A stretch of 64,000 bases of DNA from the NCBI RefSeq assembly GCF_033441515.1, contig NZ_JAWQJT010000003.1:62001-126000 (forward strand), written 5' to 3'. The stretch is from Amycolatopsis solani. GTDB lineage: Bacteria; Actinomycetota; Actinomycetes; Mycobacteriales; Pseudonocardiaceae. Of this stretch, positions 34,020 to 41,717 are shown piece after piece. Each line of letters opens with the position of its first letter. Position 1 is the first letter of the stretch. The translations under genes were made by a program, and so were the position numbers. Under the pieces are notes generated by a model, which saw only the letters and a program-made list of their open reading frames with translations, was not told where the DNA came from and ran no database searches.

Positions 34020-34985
34020 ATGCGCGACCTGGCGGCCCTGCCGAAGGCCCACCTGCACGTCCACCTGGAAAGCACGATCCGGCCGGGCACGCTCCGCGAG
34101 CTCGGCGAGGCCAACGGCATCGCCGTCCCGGCCGAACCACCGGAGTTCGACGGTTTTCGCGCGTTCGCCGACTACAACGCACTCATCCGGGCCTGTCTCC
34201 AGCGGCCAGGGGACTTCGAGCGCATCGCCCGCGAGTACTGCGAAGACGAGCTCGCCCAAGGCACCCGCTACGCCGAAGTCACGTTCACCGCGGCCTCGCA
34301 CGGGGAACGGCTGGGCGACCTCGAAATGCCCCTGGAATCCGTCCTCAGAGGACTGTCCGGACTCGAAACCCGGCTCGTGCTCGACCACTCCCGGCGCCGC
34401 TCGGTCGAACGCGCCGAACGCACCCTCGACCTCGCACTGAAGTACGACGAAGTCTTCGCGATCGGCATGGCGGGCGAAGAAAAACACTCGCTGCAACCGT
34501 TCGCCACGCTCTTCGAGAAGGCACAGGCGGCCGGGATCCGCCTGCTGCACCACACCGGCGAGGACGCCGGGCCGGACAGCATCCGCGAAGCACTCGAAGT
34601 GGGCCGGACCGAACGGCTCGGGCACGGCATCCGCGTCCTCGACGACCCGTCGCTCGTCGCCGAGGTGCGCGAGCGGGGCCTGGCGCTGGAGGTGTGCCCG
34701 TCGTCGAACGTGACGCTGGGACTGGTGCCGTCACTGCCCGAGCACCCGCTCCCCCGGCTCCTCGACGCCGGGCTGACGGTCACGCTCAACACGGACGTCC
34801 CGTCGGTGACCGGCGCGGAGCTCGCGGCGGAGTACGCCCGCGTCCGCGACGCCTTCGGCTACGACGACGCGACGATGGCGGACTTCGCGCGGGCGAGTGT
34901 CACGGCGTCCTTCGCCCCCGAAGCGACGAAGCAGCGGCTCCTCGCGGACATCGACGACTGGCTCACACCGGCAGCAGGCGCGTGA
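34020..34985 (+). CDS. Adenosine deaminase family protein with an altered active site
   Basis: 321 residues, amidohydrolase TIM barrel. The zinc HxH is in KAHLHVHLES (H13, H15), then GEDAG (HHTGEDAG), GHGIR (ERLGHGIR) and TLNTDVPS. The typical family has DDP at the last site; the first Asp (259) is kept, but the second, which contacts the purine in known adenosine deaminases, is Val260. The usual HAGE reads HTGE. The substrate may be a different aminopurine or nucleoside. The ATG is at 34020 with aagg 8 bp upstream. It overlaps the VWA gene by 23 bp on the other strand. Confidence 0.82.
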   Translation: MRDLAALPKAHLHVHLESTIRPGTLRELGEANGIAVPAEPPEFDGFRAFADYNALIRACLQRPGDFERIAREYCEDELAQGTRYAEVTFTAASHGERLGDLEMPLESVLRGLSGLETRLVLDHSRRRSVERAERTLDLALKYDEVFAIGMAGEEKHSLQPFATLFEKAQAAGIRLLHHTGEDAGPDSIREALEVGRTERLGHGIRVLDDPSLVAEVRERGLALEVCPSSNVTLGLVPSLPEHPLPRLLDAGLTVTLNTDVPSVTGAELAAEYARVRDAFGYDDATMADFARASVTASFAPEATKQRLLADIDDWLTPAAGA

Positions 34986-36327
34986 CCAGCGTGCCGAGCT
35001 GCTGCACCGTGCGGCACTCGTGCATCTCGACGACGTCGGCGTACTCCAGCGCCGCCGAGTCGCCGGTCGACCACAGCGACCGGCGTTCCGGGTTCAGCCA
35101 GTGGACGTGGCGGGCGCGGGACTTGATCGCGCGCACCGCGTCGAGGTTGGGGTCGCCGCCGTTGGTGCGGGCGTCGCCGAGGATCAGCACCGACGTGCGC
35201 GGGCCGACGGCGTCCAGCCAGTTCTCGGTGAACTGGCGCAGGGAGCCGCCGTAGTCGCTGTGGCCGTCCCATCGGACCAGCGCCGCTTCGGCCAGCATGC
35301 GCGCGCCGAGGTGCTCGGGGTCGGCGGTGCCGGTGGTGACCAGGTGGGTGACCTCGTCGGCGCTGTCGACGAAGGCGAACACGCGGATCTTGCTGAACTG
35401 GTCGCGCAGCGCCTGCACCAGCAGCATGGTGAAGTTCGCGAACCCGGCCACCGACCCGGACAGGTCGCACAGCAGCACGATTTCCGGCCGCCCGGGCCGC
35501 CGGTGGCGGTAGGCCGGGCGCAGCGGGACGCCGCCGGTGGACAGCGACCGCCGCAGCGTGCGGCGCAGGTCGATCTGCCCGCGCGTGGTGCGCTTGCGGC
35601 GGGCGGCCAGGCGCGTCGCCAGCTTGCGGGACAGCGGCTGGATCGTCCGGCGCAGCTCGGCGAGCTGGTTCCGGCTCGCGATGAGGAAGTCGACGCGGTC
35701 GGGTGCCGGGGCGATGGCGTGCTTGGCGACGCGTTCGCGGCCGCGGACCTCGGCCGCGCGGCGGCGCGCTTCGGTGCGGACCCGCCCGCGGAACCCCTCG
35801 ACGCGGCGGCGGATCTCGTCGCGGTCGAGCCGGTCGGTGAACTCGCCGCGCGCGCCCCCGCCGCGGACCGCGGCCAGCACGCGGGCGATCAGCGTCTGCG
35901 GCTGGAGCCGCTCCAGGGTCTGGTGCGCCGAAAAGCCGCCGCCGGGGCCGGAGGACGAGCCGTACTGGCCGAGCATGTCGACGGCGAGCCCGGCCAGCTG
36001 GGCCAGCGCCTGCTCGTCGCCGTCGGCGAGGGCGGCGGCCAGTTCCTCCCGCAGCTCTTCGAGCGTGGACGGCTCTTCGCGGGCCCGTTCCGGCGCGCCG
36101 ATCCCGGCCGGGAAGTACAGGTCGAAGGCGGCGTCGAAGACCGCGCGCTGGCCGCCGCGGCGGACGAGCGCGGCAGCCAGGCCTTCGCGGACGAGCGAGC
36201 GGTCGTCGAAGCCGAGCACCTCCAGCGCGGCCGCGGCGTCGACCGTCTCGGCGGGACCCGCCGGGATGCCCTGGGCCCGCAGTGCCTTGACGAACGACGC
36301 GAGCCGCTCCGGCACGCCGCCGGTCAC
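34963..36327 (-). CDS. VWA-containing CoxE-like protein
   Basis: 454 residues. The N-terminal part is a helical region of unknown type (about 1-240). The C-terminal VWA domain has the MIDAS motif DLSGSVAGF (D-x-S-x-S), and HSDYGGSLRQFTENW and ILGDARTNGGD as later metal-site parts. It matches the CoxE/MoxR-associated VWA family, which works with MoxR ATPases in enzyme maturation or protein remodelling. The GTG start overlaps the MoxR stop (GTGA). It fits a chaperone pair whose client is unknown; molybdenum hydroxylases lie 4 kb away. Confidence 0.88.
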   Translation of the reverse strand: MTGGVPERLASFVKALRAQGIPAGPAETVDAAAALEVLGFDDRSLVREGLAAALVRRGGQRAVFDAAFDLYFPAGIGAPERAREEPSTLEELREELAAALADGDEQALAQLAGLAVDMLGQYGSSSGPGGGFSAHQTLERLQPQTLIARVLAAVRGGGARGEFTDRLDRDEIRRRVEGFRGRVRTEARRRAAEVRGRERVAKHAIAPAPDRVDFLIASRNQLAELRRTIQPLSRKLATRLAARRKRTTRGQIDLRRTLRRSLSTGGVPLRPAYRHRRPGRPEIVLLCDLSGSVAGFANFTMLLVQALRDQFSKIRVFAFVDSADEVTHLVTTGTADPEHLGARMLAEAALVRWDGHSDYGGSLRQFTENWLDAVGPRTSVLILGDARTNGGDPNLDAVRAIKSRARHVHWLNPERRSLWSTGDSAALEYADVVEMHECRTVQQLGTLVTRLLPV

Positions 36328-37205
36328 GACGCGTCCAGGACCTGTTCGAGCTGCAGCCCGGCGCCGGCCTTGGCGATGTCGTCCTGGTGCTTGAGCACGA
36401 CGCCGAGGCTCTCCCGCACGACCCGCTCGTCCAGCGTCGACGCACCGAGGGCGAGCAGCGTGCGCGCCCAGTCGATGGTCTCCGCGACCGACGGCAGCTT
36501 CCGCAGGTCCATCGCGCGCAGGGCGGCGATCACCCGGACGACGGAATCCGCGAGCGCGGCGTCGATGCCCGGGACCTTGAGCCGGACGATCTCGCGTTCC
36601 AGCTCCTCGTCGGGGAAGTCGATGTGCAGGAACAGGCACCGTCGGCGCAGCGCTTCGGACAGCTCACGCGTCGCGTTCGAGGTCAGGACGGCGAACGGCG
36701 GACGCGTCGCGGTGATCGTGCCGAGCTCCGGGACGGTGACCTGGAAGTCGCCGAGCACCTCCAGCAGCAGGCCCTCGACCTCCATGTCGGCCTTGTCGGT
36801 CTCGTCGATGAGCAGCACGGTCGGCTCGTCGGACGAGATCGCGGTGAGCAGCGGGCGCCGGAGCAGGAACTCCTCGCCGAAGATGTCGGTGCGGGCGTCT
36901 TCCCACGTTTCGTCGCGGCCGGCGGTGATCCGGAGCAGCTGCTTCGCGTGGTTCCACTCGTACAGCGCGCGAGCCTCGTCGATGCCCTCGTAGCACTGCA
37001 GGCGCACGAGCCGCGACCCGCTGACCTGCGCGACGGCCTTGGCGAGCTCGGTCTTGCCGACCCCGGCCGGGCCTTCGACCAGCAGCGGCTTGCCGAGCCG
37101 GTCGGCGAGGAACACCGTCGTCGCGACCGCCGTGGAGGCCAGGTAGCCGGCCTCGGCCAGCTTGGCCGACACGTCGTCGACGGAGGTGAAGAATCCGGTG
37201 CCCAC
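36324..37205 (-). CDS. MoxR family AAA ATPase
   Basis: 293 residues. Walker A is EGPAGVGKTELAKAV, Walker B LLIDETDKAD, followed by sensor 1 TSNATRELSEALRRRCLFLHIDFP (arginine finger area). The MoxR family acts with VWA proteins to remodel or activate metalloenzymes. The start is the second of two adjacent GTG codons (37205), six bases after aggagg; the first (37208) is too close. The partner VWA gene follows directly. Confidence 0.92.
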   Translation of the reverse strand: MGTGFFTSVDDVSAKLAEAGYLASTAVATTVFLADRLGKPLLVEGPAGVGKTELAKAVAQVSGSRLVRLQCYEGIDEARALYEWNHAKQLLRITAGRDETWEDARTDIFGEEFLLRRPLLTAISSDEPTVLLIDETDKADMEVEGLLLEVLGDFQVTVPELGTITATRPPFAVLTSNATRELSEALRRRCLFLHIDFPDEELEREIVRLKVPGIDAALADSVVRVIAALRAMDLRKLPSVAETIDWARTLLALGASTLDERVVRESLGVVLKHQDDIAKAGAGLQLEQVLDAS

Positions 37206-37268
37206 CACGTGCCTCCTAAGCGGTCGCTCACCCGGAGGGTACCCGATCGACGGGCTAGCATCGGCCGC

Positions 37269-38297
37269 GTGACCTACCTTGCGGCATCCGGCCGATACGA
37301 CTCGATCCCTTACCGGCGCTGCGGGCGTTCCGGGCTGAAGCTGCCGGCGATCTCGCTCGGGCTGTGGCACAACTTCGGGCACGACCGCCCGCTGCAGACC
37401 CAGCGCGACATCACCCGCCGCGCCTTCGACCTCGGCATCACCCACTTCGACCTGGCGAACAACTACGGCCCGCCCTACGGCTCGGCGGAGGAGAACTTCG
37501 GGCGGCTGCTGGCCACCGACTTCAAGCCCTACCGCGACGAGCTGGTGATCTCGACCAAGGCCGGCTACGACATGTGGCCCGGCCCGTACGGCGAGTGGGG
37601 CTCCCGCAAGTACCTGCTGTCCTCCTTGGACCAGTCGCTCGGGCGGCTGGGCCTGGACTACGTCGACATCTTCTACTCCCACCGCTTCGACCCCGAGACG
37701 CCGCTGGAAGAGACGGTCGGGGCGCTCGACCGCGCCGTCCGCGCCGGGAAAGCGCTCTACGTCGGGATCTCGTCGTACAACTCGGAGCGGACCGCCGAAG
37801 CGGCGCGCCTGCTGCGGGAGCTGGGCACGCCGCTGCTGATCCACCAGCCGTCGTACTCGATGCTCAACCGCTGGATCGAGGAGGACGGGCTGCTCGACAC
37901 CCTGGAGGAGGTGGGCGCGGGCTGCATCGCGTTCTCGCCGCTCGCGCAGGGCCTGCTGACCGACAAGTACCTCAAGGGCGTCCCGGCGGACTCGCGGGCC
38001 GCGCAGGGCAAGTCGCTCAACCCGGACACCCTGGACGAGAACCGGCTGAACCGCGTCCGCGCGCTGAACGACATCGCGGAACGGCGCGGCCAGTCGCTGG
38101 CGCAGCTGGCGCTGGCGTGGACGCTGCGCGACCACCGGGTGACCTCGGCGCTCATCGGCGCGAGCAGCGTCAAGCAGCTCGAGGACAACGTCGGCGCGCT
38201 CGGCAACCTCGACTTCTCGCCGGAAGAACTGACCGAAATCGACGGCCACGCGACCGACGCGGACATCAACCTGTGGAAGCGGTCCTCGGACGACTAA
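37269..38297 (+). CDS. Aldo/keto reductase (YghZ-like)
   Basis: 342 residues, (beta/alpha)8 barrel. The start YRRCGRSGLKLPAISLGLWHNFGHD is typical of the glyceraldehyde-3-phosphate reductase/KCNAB branch. The catalytic tetrad regions are FDLANNYGPPYGSAEENFG (Asp, Tyr), STKAGYDMWPG (Lys) and FYSHRFDP (His). SALIGASSVKQLEDNV at the end is the NADPH phosphate-binding motif. It reduces an aldehyde or detoxifies reactive carbonyls. GTG at 37269. It is divergent from the MoxR gene. The downstream TetR may regulate its own region rather than this gene. Confidence 0.92.
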   Translation: MTYLAASGRYDSIPYRRCGRSGLKLPAISLGLWHNFGHDRPLQTQRDITRRAFDLGITHFDLANNYGPPYGSAEENFGRLLATDFKPYRDELVISTKAGYDMWPGPYGEWGSRKYLLSSLDQSLGRLGLDYVDIFYSHRFDPETPLEETVGALDRAVRAGKALYVGISSYNSERTAEAARLLRELGTPLLIHQPSYSMLNRWIEEDGLLDTLEEVGAGCIAFSPLAQGLLTDKYLKGVPADSRAAQGKSLNPDTLDENRLNRVRALNDIAERRGQSLAQLALAWTLRDHRVTSALIGASSVKQLEDNVGALGNLDFSPEELTEIDGHATDADINLWKRSSDD

Positions 38298-38302
38298 TTC
38301 GT

Positions 38303-38332
38303 TTGACCGGATTTCGTATTTGGTCATACGAT
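38303..38332 (+). promoter_or_regulatory. TetR promoter and operator-like palindromes
   Basis: -35 ttgacc (38303-38308), 18-bp spacer, -10 tacgat (38327-38332). The GTG begins 6 bases after the -10, so the message may be leaderless. Within it, cgtat-ttggtc-atacg (38315-38330) and tgacc...ggtca (38304-38325) are inverted repeats, likely bound by the TetR itself. Confidence 0.55.
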
Positions 38333-38338
38333 GGCGGC

Positions 38339-38998
38339 GTGCCTCCTGCCGAAGACCGGACCGAACGCGCCGAGCGGATCCTCGACGCGGCCGCCGAGCT
38401 GCTCCTGCGCGCCGGGTACCGGCGCACGACCGTCGAAGACGTCGCCGAGCGCGCCGGTGTCGGCAAGGGGACCGTCTACCTGCACTGGAAGAACCGCGAG
38501 GACCTGTTCCTCGCGGTTCTCCTCCGCGAGTCCGTCCGGAGCCTGGAAGACCTCGTGACGGCGCTCGAAGCCGACCCGCTCGCGGTCGGGCTCTCGCGGC
38601 TCACCGAGGTCCAGTACGCCCATGTCATGGGCCGGCCGCTGCTGCGCGCCGGGTACGCCGACGACGCCGGCACGCTCGGGAAGCTGCTCCCGAAGCTGCA
38701 CGCCAAGCTCGACCCGCGGCACGACGAGGCGTTCGTCGACTACCTCGAGCTGCTGGCCGCGAACGACCTGCTGCGCACGGACCGGCCGGCGCGCGAGCTC
38801 GCCGTCGCCTACCAGGCCGTGCTGCACGGCTTCCTGCTCGCCGGGCACCCGCCGGCGCTGATCGCCGACACCGTCGCGCACGCCTTCGAACCGGCCGCGC
38901 TCTCGACGAGGCAGCTGCGCGCGGTCGCGCCGCGGGTGCTCGAGCTGTTCACCGAATCCGTCGCGCTCGACCGCAAGCAGCTCGAGCGCGCGTACTGA
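38339..38998 (+). CDS. TetR family transcriptional regulator
   Basis: 219 residues. The N-terminal helix-turn-helix is ERILDAAAELLLRAGYRRTTVEDVAERAGVGKGTVYLHWKNREDLF. The C-terminal ligand domain is helical and not identifiable. It stands 17 bp before the LLM flavoprotein gene, which is probably its target as an operon, and its own promoter holds a palindrome. The start is GTG 38339, leaderless. Confidence 0.9.
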   Translation: MPPAEDRTERAERILDAAAELLLRAGYRRTTVEDVAERAGVGKGTVYLHWKNREDLFLAVLLRESVRSLEDLVTALEADPLAVGLSRLTEVQYAHVMGRPLLRAGYADDAGTLGKLLPKLHAKLDPRHDEAFVDYLELLAANDLLRTDRPARELAVAYQAVLHGFLLAGHPPALIADTVAHAFEPAALSTRQLRAVAPRVLELFTESVALDRKQLERAY

Positions 38999-39014
38999 AC
39001 CCCTGGGAGGACTC

Positions 39015-39884
39015 GTGCGCACCGGAATCCTGATCGACGAGCTCGGCGTCGGCTTCGACGCCATGGCCGCTCAAGCCCGCGAAGCGGCGAAGCTGGGCTA
39101 CACCACGCTCTGGCTGGCGCAACGCGGCGGCTGGGACGCGCTCACGGCACTGCCCGCACTCGGCGCGGCGGCCCCCGGGATCGAACTGGGCACCTGCGTC
39201 GTGCCGACCTACCCCCGCCACCCGATCACCATGGCCGCGCAGGCGCTGACCGCGCAGGCGGCCACCGGGGTGCCGGTCCACCTCGGGGTCGGGCTGAGCC
39301 ACAAGTTCATCGTCGAAGGCGAGTTCGGGTACTCCTACGACCGCCCGCTGCGGCACCTGCGCGAATACCTGGAAGCGCTGAACCCGTTGCTGCGCGGCGA
39401 AAAGGCGGACGTCCACGGCAAAACGCTGACGGCCGCCGGCGGCTTGACCACCCCGGGCGCCTCCCGGCCCGCCGTCCTGGTGGGCTCGGTGAGCCCGAAG
39501 TCGACGCGCCTGGCCGGCGAACTCGCCGACGGCGTGATCACGACCTGGGCCGGCCCGCGGGCGACCGGCGAGTTCGTGGTGCCTGCCCTCGGGAAACCCT
39601 CCCGCGTGGTGTCCGGCCAGCTGATCTGCGTGACGTCCGAAGTGGACGAACGCCGGAAGTGGGTCGAAGAGACCTACGGCGCCGCGGCGGGCGTCCCGGC
39701 GTACCGCGCCGTCCTGGACCGCGGCGGCTACGCCCGGGTGTCGGACACCGCGCTCGTCGGCGACGAGGAAACCGTGCGCCGCCAGGTGGACTCCCTCGAA
39801 GCCGCGGGCGCGACGGAACTGCTGGTGATGCCGTTCGGCTCACCGGCGGAGCAGGCCCGCACCCGCGAACTGCTGGCGGCGTGA
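39015..39884 (+). CDS. LLM class F420-dependent oxidoreductase
   Basis: 289 residues, TIM-barrel luciferase-like monooxygenase family. The start MRTGILIDELGVGFDAMAAQAREAAKLGYTTLWLAQRGGW and VPVHLGVGLSHKFIVEG, together with SPKSTRLAGELADGVITTW and the ending ATELLVMPFG, fit the F420-type TIGR03564 group. It is likely redox-active on a small molecule under TetR control. GTG with tgggagg upstream. Confidence 0.9.
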   Translation: MRTGILIDELGVGFDAMAAQAREAAKLGYTTLWLAQRGGWDALTALPALGAAAPGIELGTCVVPTYPRHPITMAAQALTAQAATGVPVHLGVGLSHKFIVEGEFGYSYDRPLRHLREYLEALNPLLRGEKADVHGKTLTAAGGLTTPGASRPAVLVGSVSPKSTRLAGELADGVITTWAGPRATGEFVVPALGKPSRVVSGQLICVTSEVDERRKWVEETYGAAAGVPAYRAVLDRGGYARVSDTALVGDEETVRRQVDSLEAAGATELLVMPFGSPAEQARTRELLAA

Positions 39885-39890
39885 ACCGGC

Positions 39891-41114
39891 TCAGCGCGGC
39901 GCCGGCAGGTGGGTCGCCTCCGGGAACAGGTTCAGCGCCCGCAGGGCCGCGCCCAGCTCCGCGATGTCCGCGGGGTTCGTCAGCGAGCGGCCGAGTTCCT
40001 CCGTGATCCGCTTCAAGCGGTGCCGGATCGTGTTGGGGTGGCAGAACATCCGCTCCGACGTCAGTTTCGTCGAGCCCTGGCAGTCGAACCACGCGCGCAG
40101 CGTCAGCAGCAGCACGTTCCGGTCGTCGCCCGGGAGGTCCAGCACCGGCTGGAGGACGTGGTGGGCCAGCTGCACCGACGCCTCCGGGGAGCTGGCCACC
40201 AGCCCGGCCAGCGGCGACTCGGTGAACTGGACCAGGCCCGGCGTGCCCGGCGTCATGCTGGACAGCGCGACGCGGGCCAGGTGCAGCGCGCGGGCGGTGT
40301 TGCCGAGGCCGGTGAACACCGGGCTGATGCCCACCCGGCCGACCGGGTGGGCGTGCACCAGGTCCACGACCGCCTTGGACGCGGCCGGGTCGCGGAGGGA
40401 CACGACGCCCACCTGCAGGTCCGGCGTCAGCCGCCAGGCCGACGCGTGGTGCAGCGCGCGCAGCCGGGCCTCGATCTGGGGCAGCGGTTCCTGGCCGAGG
40501 CGCGGGGTTTCCGCCGCGACGACGACGAACGTGCCGTCCAGCGACAGCTCGAGCACGCGGGCGATGTCCCACAGCGTGCCCTCGGTCGCGCTGCCGCCCG
40601 CGAACAGCGCCTCGACCAGCGCCGAGCGCCGGTTCTGGTGCGCCACCAGCACTTCCGCCGTCGTGTCGCGGTAGGACGTCGTGAGGGCTTCGGCGAGGTC
40701 GTCGATGAGCGCCCAGATCGCCGTCGTCGCGGCGACCAGCCCGGCCAGGTCCTGTTCGCCCGCGGTCAGTTCCACGAACCGGTGCCACACCTCGGTCAGC
40801 CCGATCCGGTAGGCCCGCAGCAGTTCCGGCAGCGGCGCGCCCTGCAGCGCCCGGGCCCGGGCGGTCGCGTGGGCCTGGGCCAGGTCCGGGCCGTCCGAGC
40901 CGCGCAGCGTGCGCATCACGTGTTCGAGGTTGGCGCGCACCGACGCGCGCAGCTCGGCGTGCGTGACGAACCGGGCGTCGGCGTAGACCGGCATCTCGGT
41001 GCGGATCTGCCGCACGGTGGTCTCGATGAGCTCGGGCAGCTTCCGCTCGACGTCGGCGGCGAGGACGGCGACCCGCGGGGCCAGCCCGTCGGACAGCAAG
41101 GCCTGGTAGTGCAT
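39891..41114 (-). CDS. PucR family transcriptional regulator
   Basis: 407 residues. A helical N-terminal region (about 1-150), a central GGDEF-like/CdaR region, and the C-terminal PucR helix-turn-helix: TLRAWFDCQGSTKLTSERMFCHPNTIRHRLKRITEELGRSL. PucR activators control purine or nitrogen-compound catabolism. The gene is directly downstream of the two-subunit molybdenum oxidoreductase and on the same strand, with a hairpin in between, so it may regulate those genes. The ATG at 41114 has ccggagggcacc; an upstream ATG (41162) has no site. Confidence 0.88.
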   Translation of the reverse strand: MHYQALLSDGLAPRVAVLAADVERKLPELIETTVRQIRTEMPVYADARFVTHAELRASVRANLEHVMRTLRGSDGPDLAQAHATARARALQGAPLPELLRAYRIGLTEVWHRFVELTAGEQDLAGLVAATTAIWALIDDLAEALTTSYRDTTAEVLVAHQNRRSALVEALFAGGSATEGTLWDIARVLELSLDGTFVVVAAETPRLGQEPLPQIEARLRALHHASAWRLTPDLQVGVVSLRDPAASKAVVDLVHAHPVGRVGISPVFTGLGNTARALHLARVALSSMTPGTPGLVQFTESPLAGLVASSPEASVQLAHHVLQPVLDLPGDDRNVLLLTLRAWFDCQGSTKLTSERMFCHPNTIRHRLKRITEELGRSLTNPADIAELGAALRALNLFPEATHLPAPR

Positions 41115-41214
41115 GGTGCCCTCCGGTCCCCCGACCTCCTCGTCGAGGCCTGAGAACCGCATCTAACCCGAAAGCACCACCCACGACCGGGTGAACTTTC
41201 TACAGGACCCGCGA

Positions 41215-41245
41215 ATGCGGAGGTTCTTCTGTAGAACCTCCGCAT
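41215..41245 (-). terminator. Hairpin terminator of the molybdenum oxidoreductase operon
   Basis: Perfect 13-bp stem (41215-41227 with 41233-41245, loop tctgt), beginning just after the stop codon of the [2Fe-2S] subunit gene on the minus strand. It separates that operon from the PucR gene and lies in the PucR promoter region. Confidence 0.75.
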
Positions 41246-41250
41246 CCGCG

Positions 41251-41709
41251 TCAGGCCATTTTGGCGGCCGCGCTCTTGATCGCCTCCCGGATCCGGAAGT
41301 AGGTGCCGCACCGGCACACGTTCTGGATGGCGTCGATGTCGGCGTCCGTCGGGTTCTTCGTCTTCTTCAGCAGCGCCACGGCCGCCATGATCTGACCCGG
41401 CTGGCAGTACCCGCACTGGGCGACGTCCTGCTCCAGCCAGGCTTCCTGGACCGGGTGCAGCTCTTCGCCGTCGGCCAGGCCCTCGATCGTCGTGACCTCC
41501 TTGCCGGCGCAGTCCGAGACCGGCGTGACGCAGGGGTTGAACGCCTCGCCGTCGAGGTGGCTGGTGCAGGCCTTGCAGACGTTGATGCCGCAGCCGTACT
41601 TCGGCCCGCGGACCTTGAGCTTGTCGCGCAGCGCCCACAGCATCGGCAGGTCGGCCGGCGCGTCGACGGTGACGGTCTTCCCGTTCACCACGAAGGTGTA
41701 GTTGGGCAT
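41251..41709 (-). CDS. (2Fe-2S)-binding subunit of a molybdenum oxidoreductase
   Basis: 152 residues. The plant-type ferredoxin domain carries CGINVCKACTSHLDGEAFNPC (first cluster) and the helical domain CGYCQPGQIM with CRCGTYFRIREAI (second cluster). This is the small electron-transfer subunit of IorA/XdhC type. The usual PGQ and C-R-C-G motifs are intact. The gene lies 8 bp after the large subunit gene. The ATG has tgaggagaacc. No medium FAD subunit is present, so electrons go elsewhere, for example to a cytochrome or quinone. Confidence 0.93.
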   Translation of the reverse strand: MPNYTFVVNGKTVTVDAPADLPMLWALRDKLKVRGPKYGCGINVCKACTSHLDGEAFNPCVTPVSDCAGKEVTTIEGLADGEELHPVQEAWLEQDVAQCGYCQPGQIMAAVALLKKTKNPTDADIDAIQNVCRCGTYFRIREAIKSAAAKMA

Positions 41710-41717
41710 GGTTCTCC

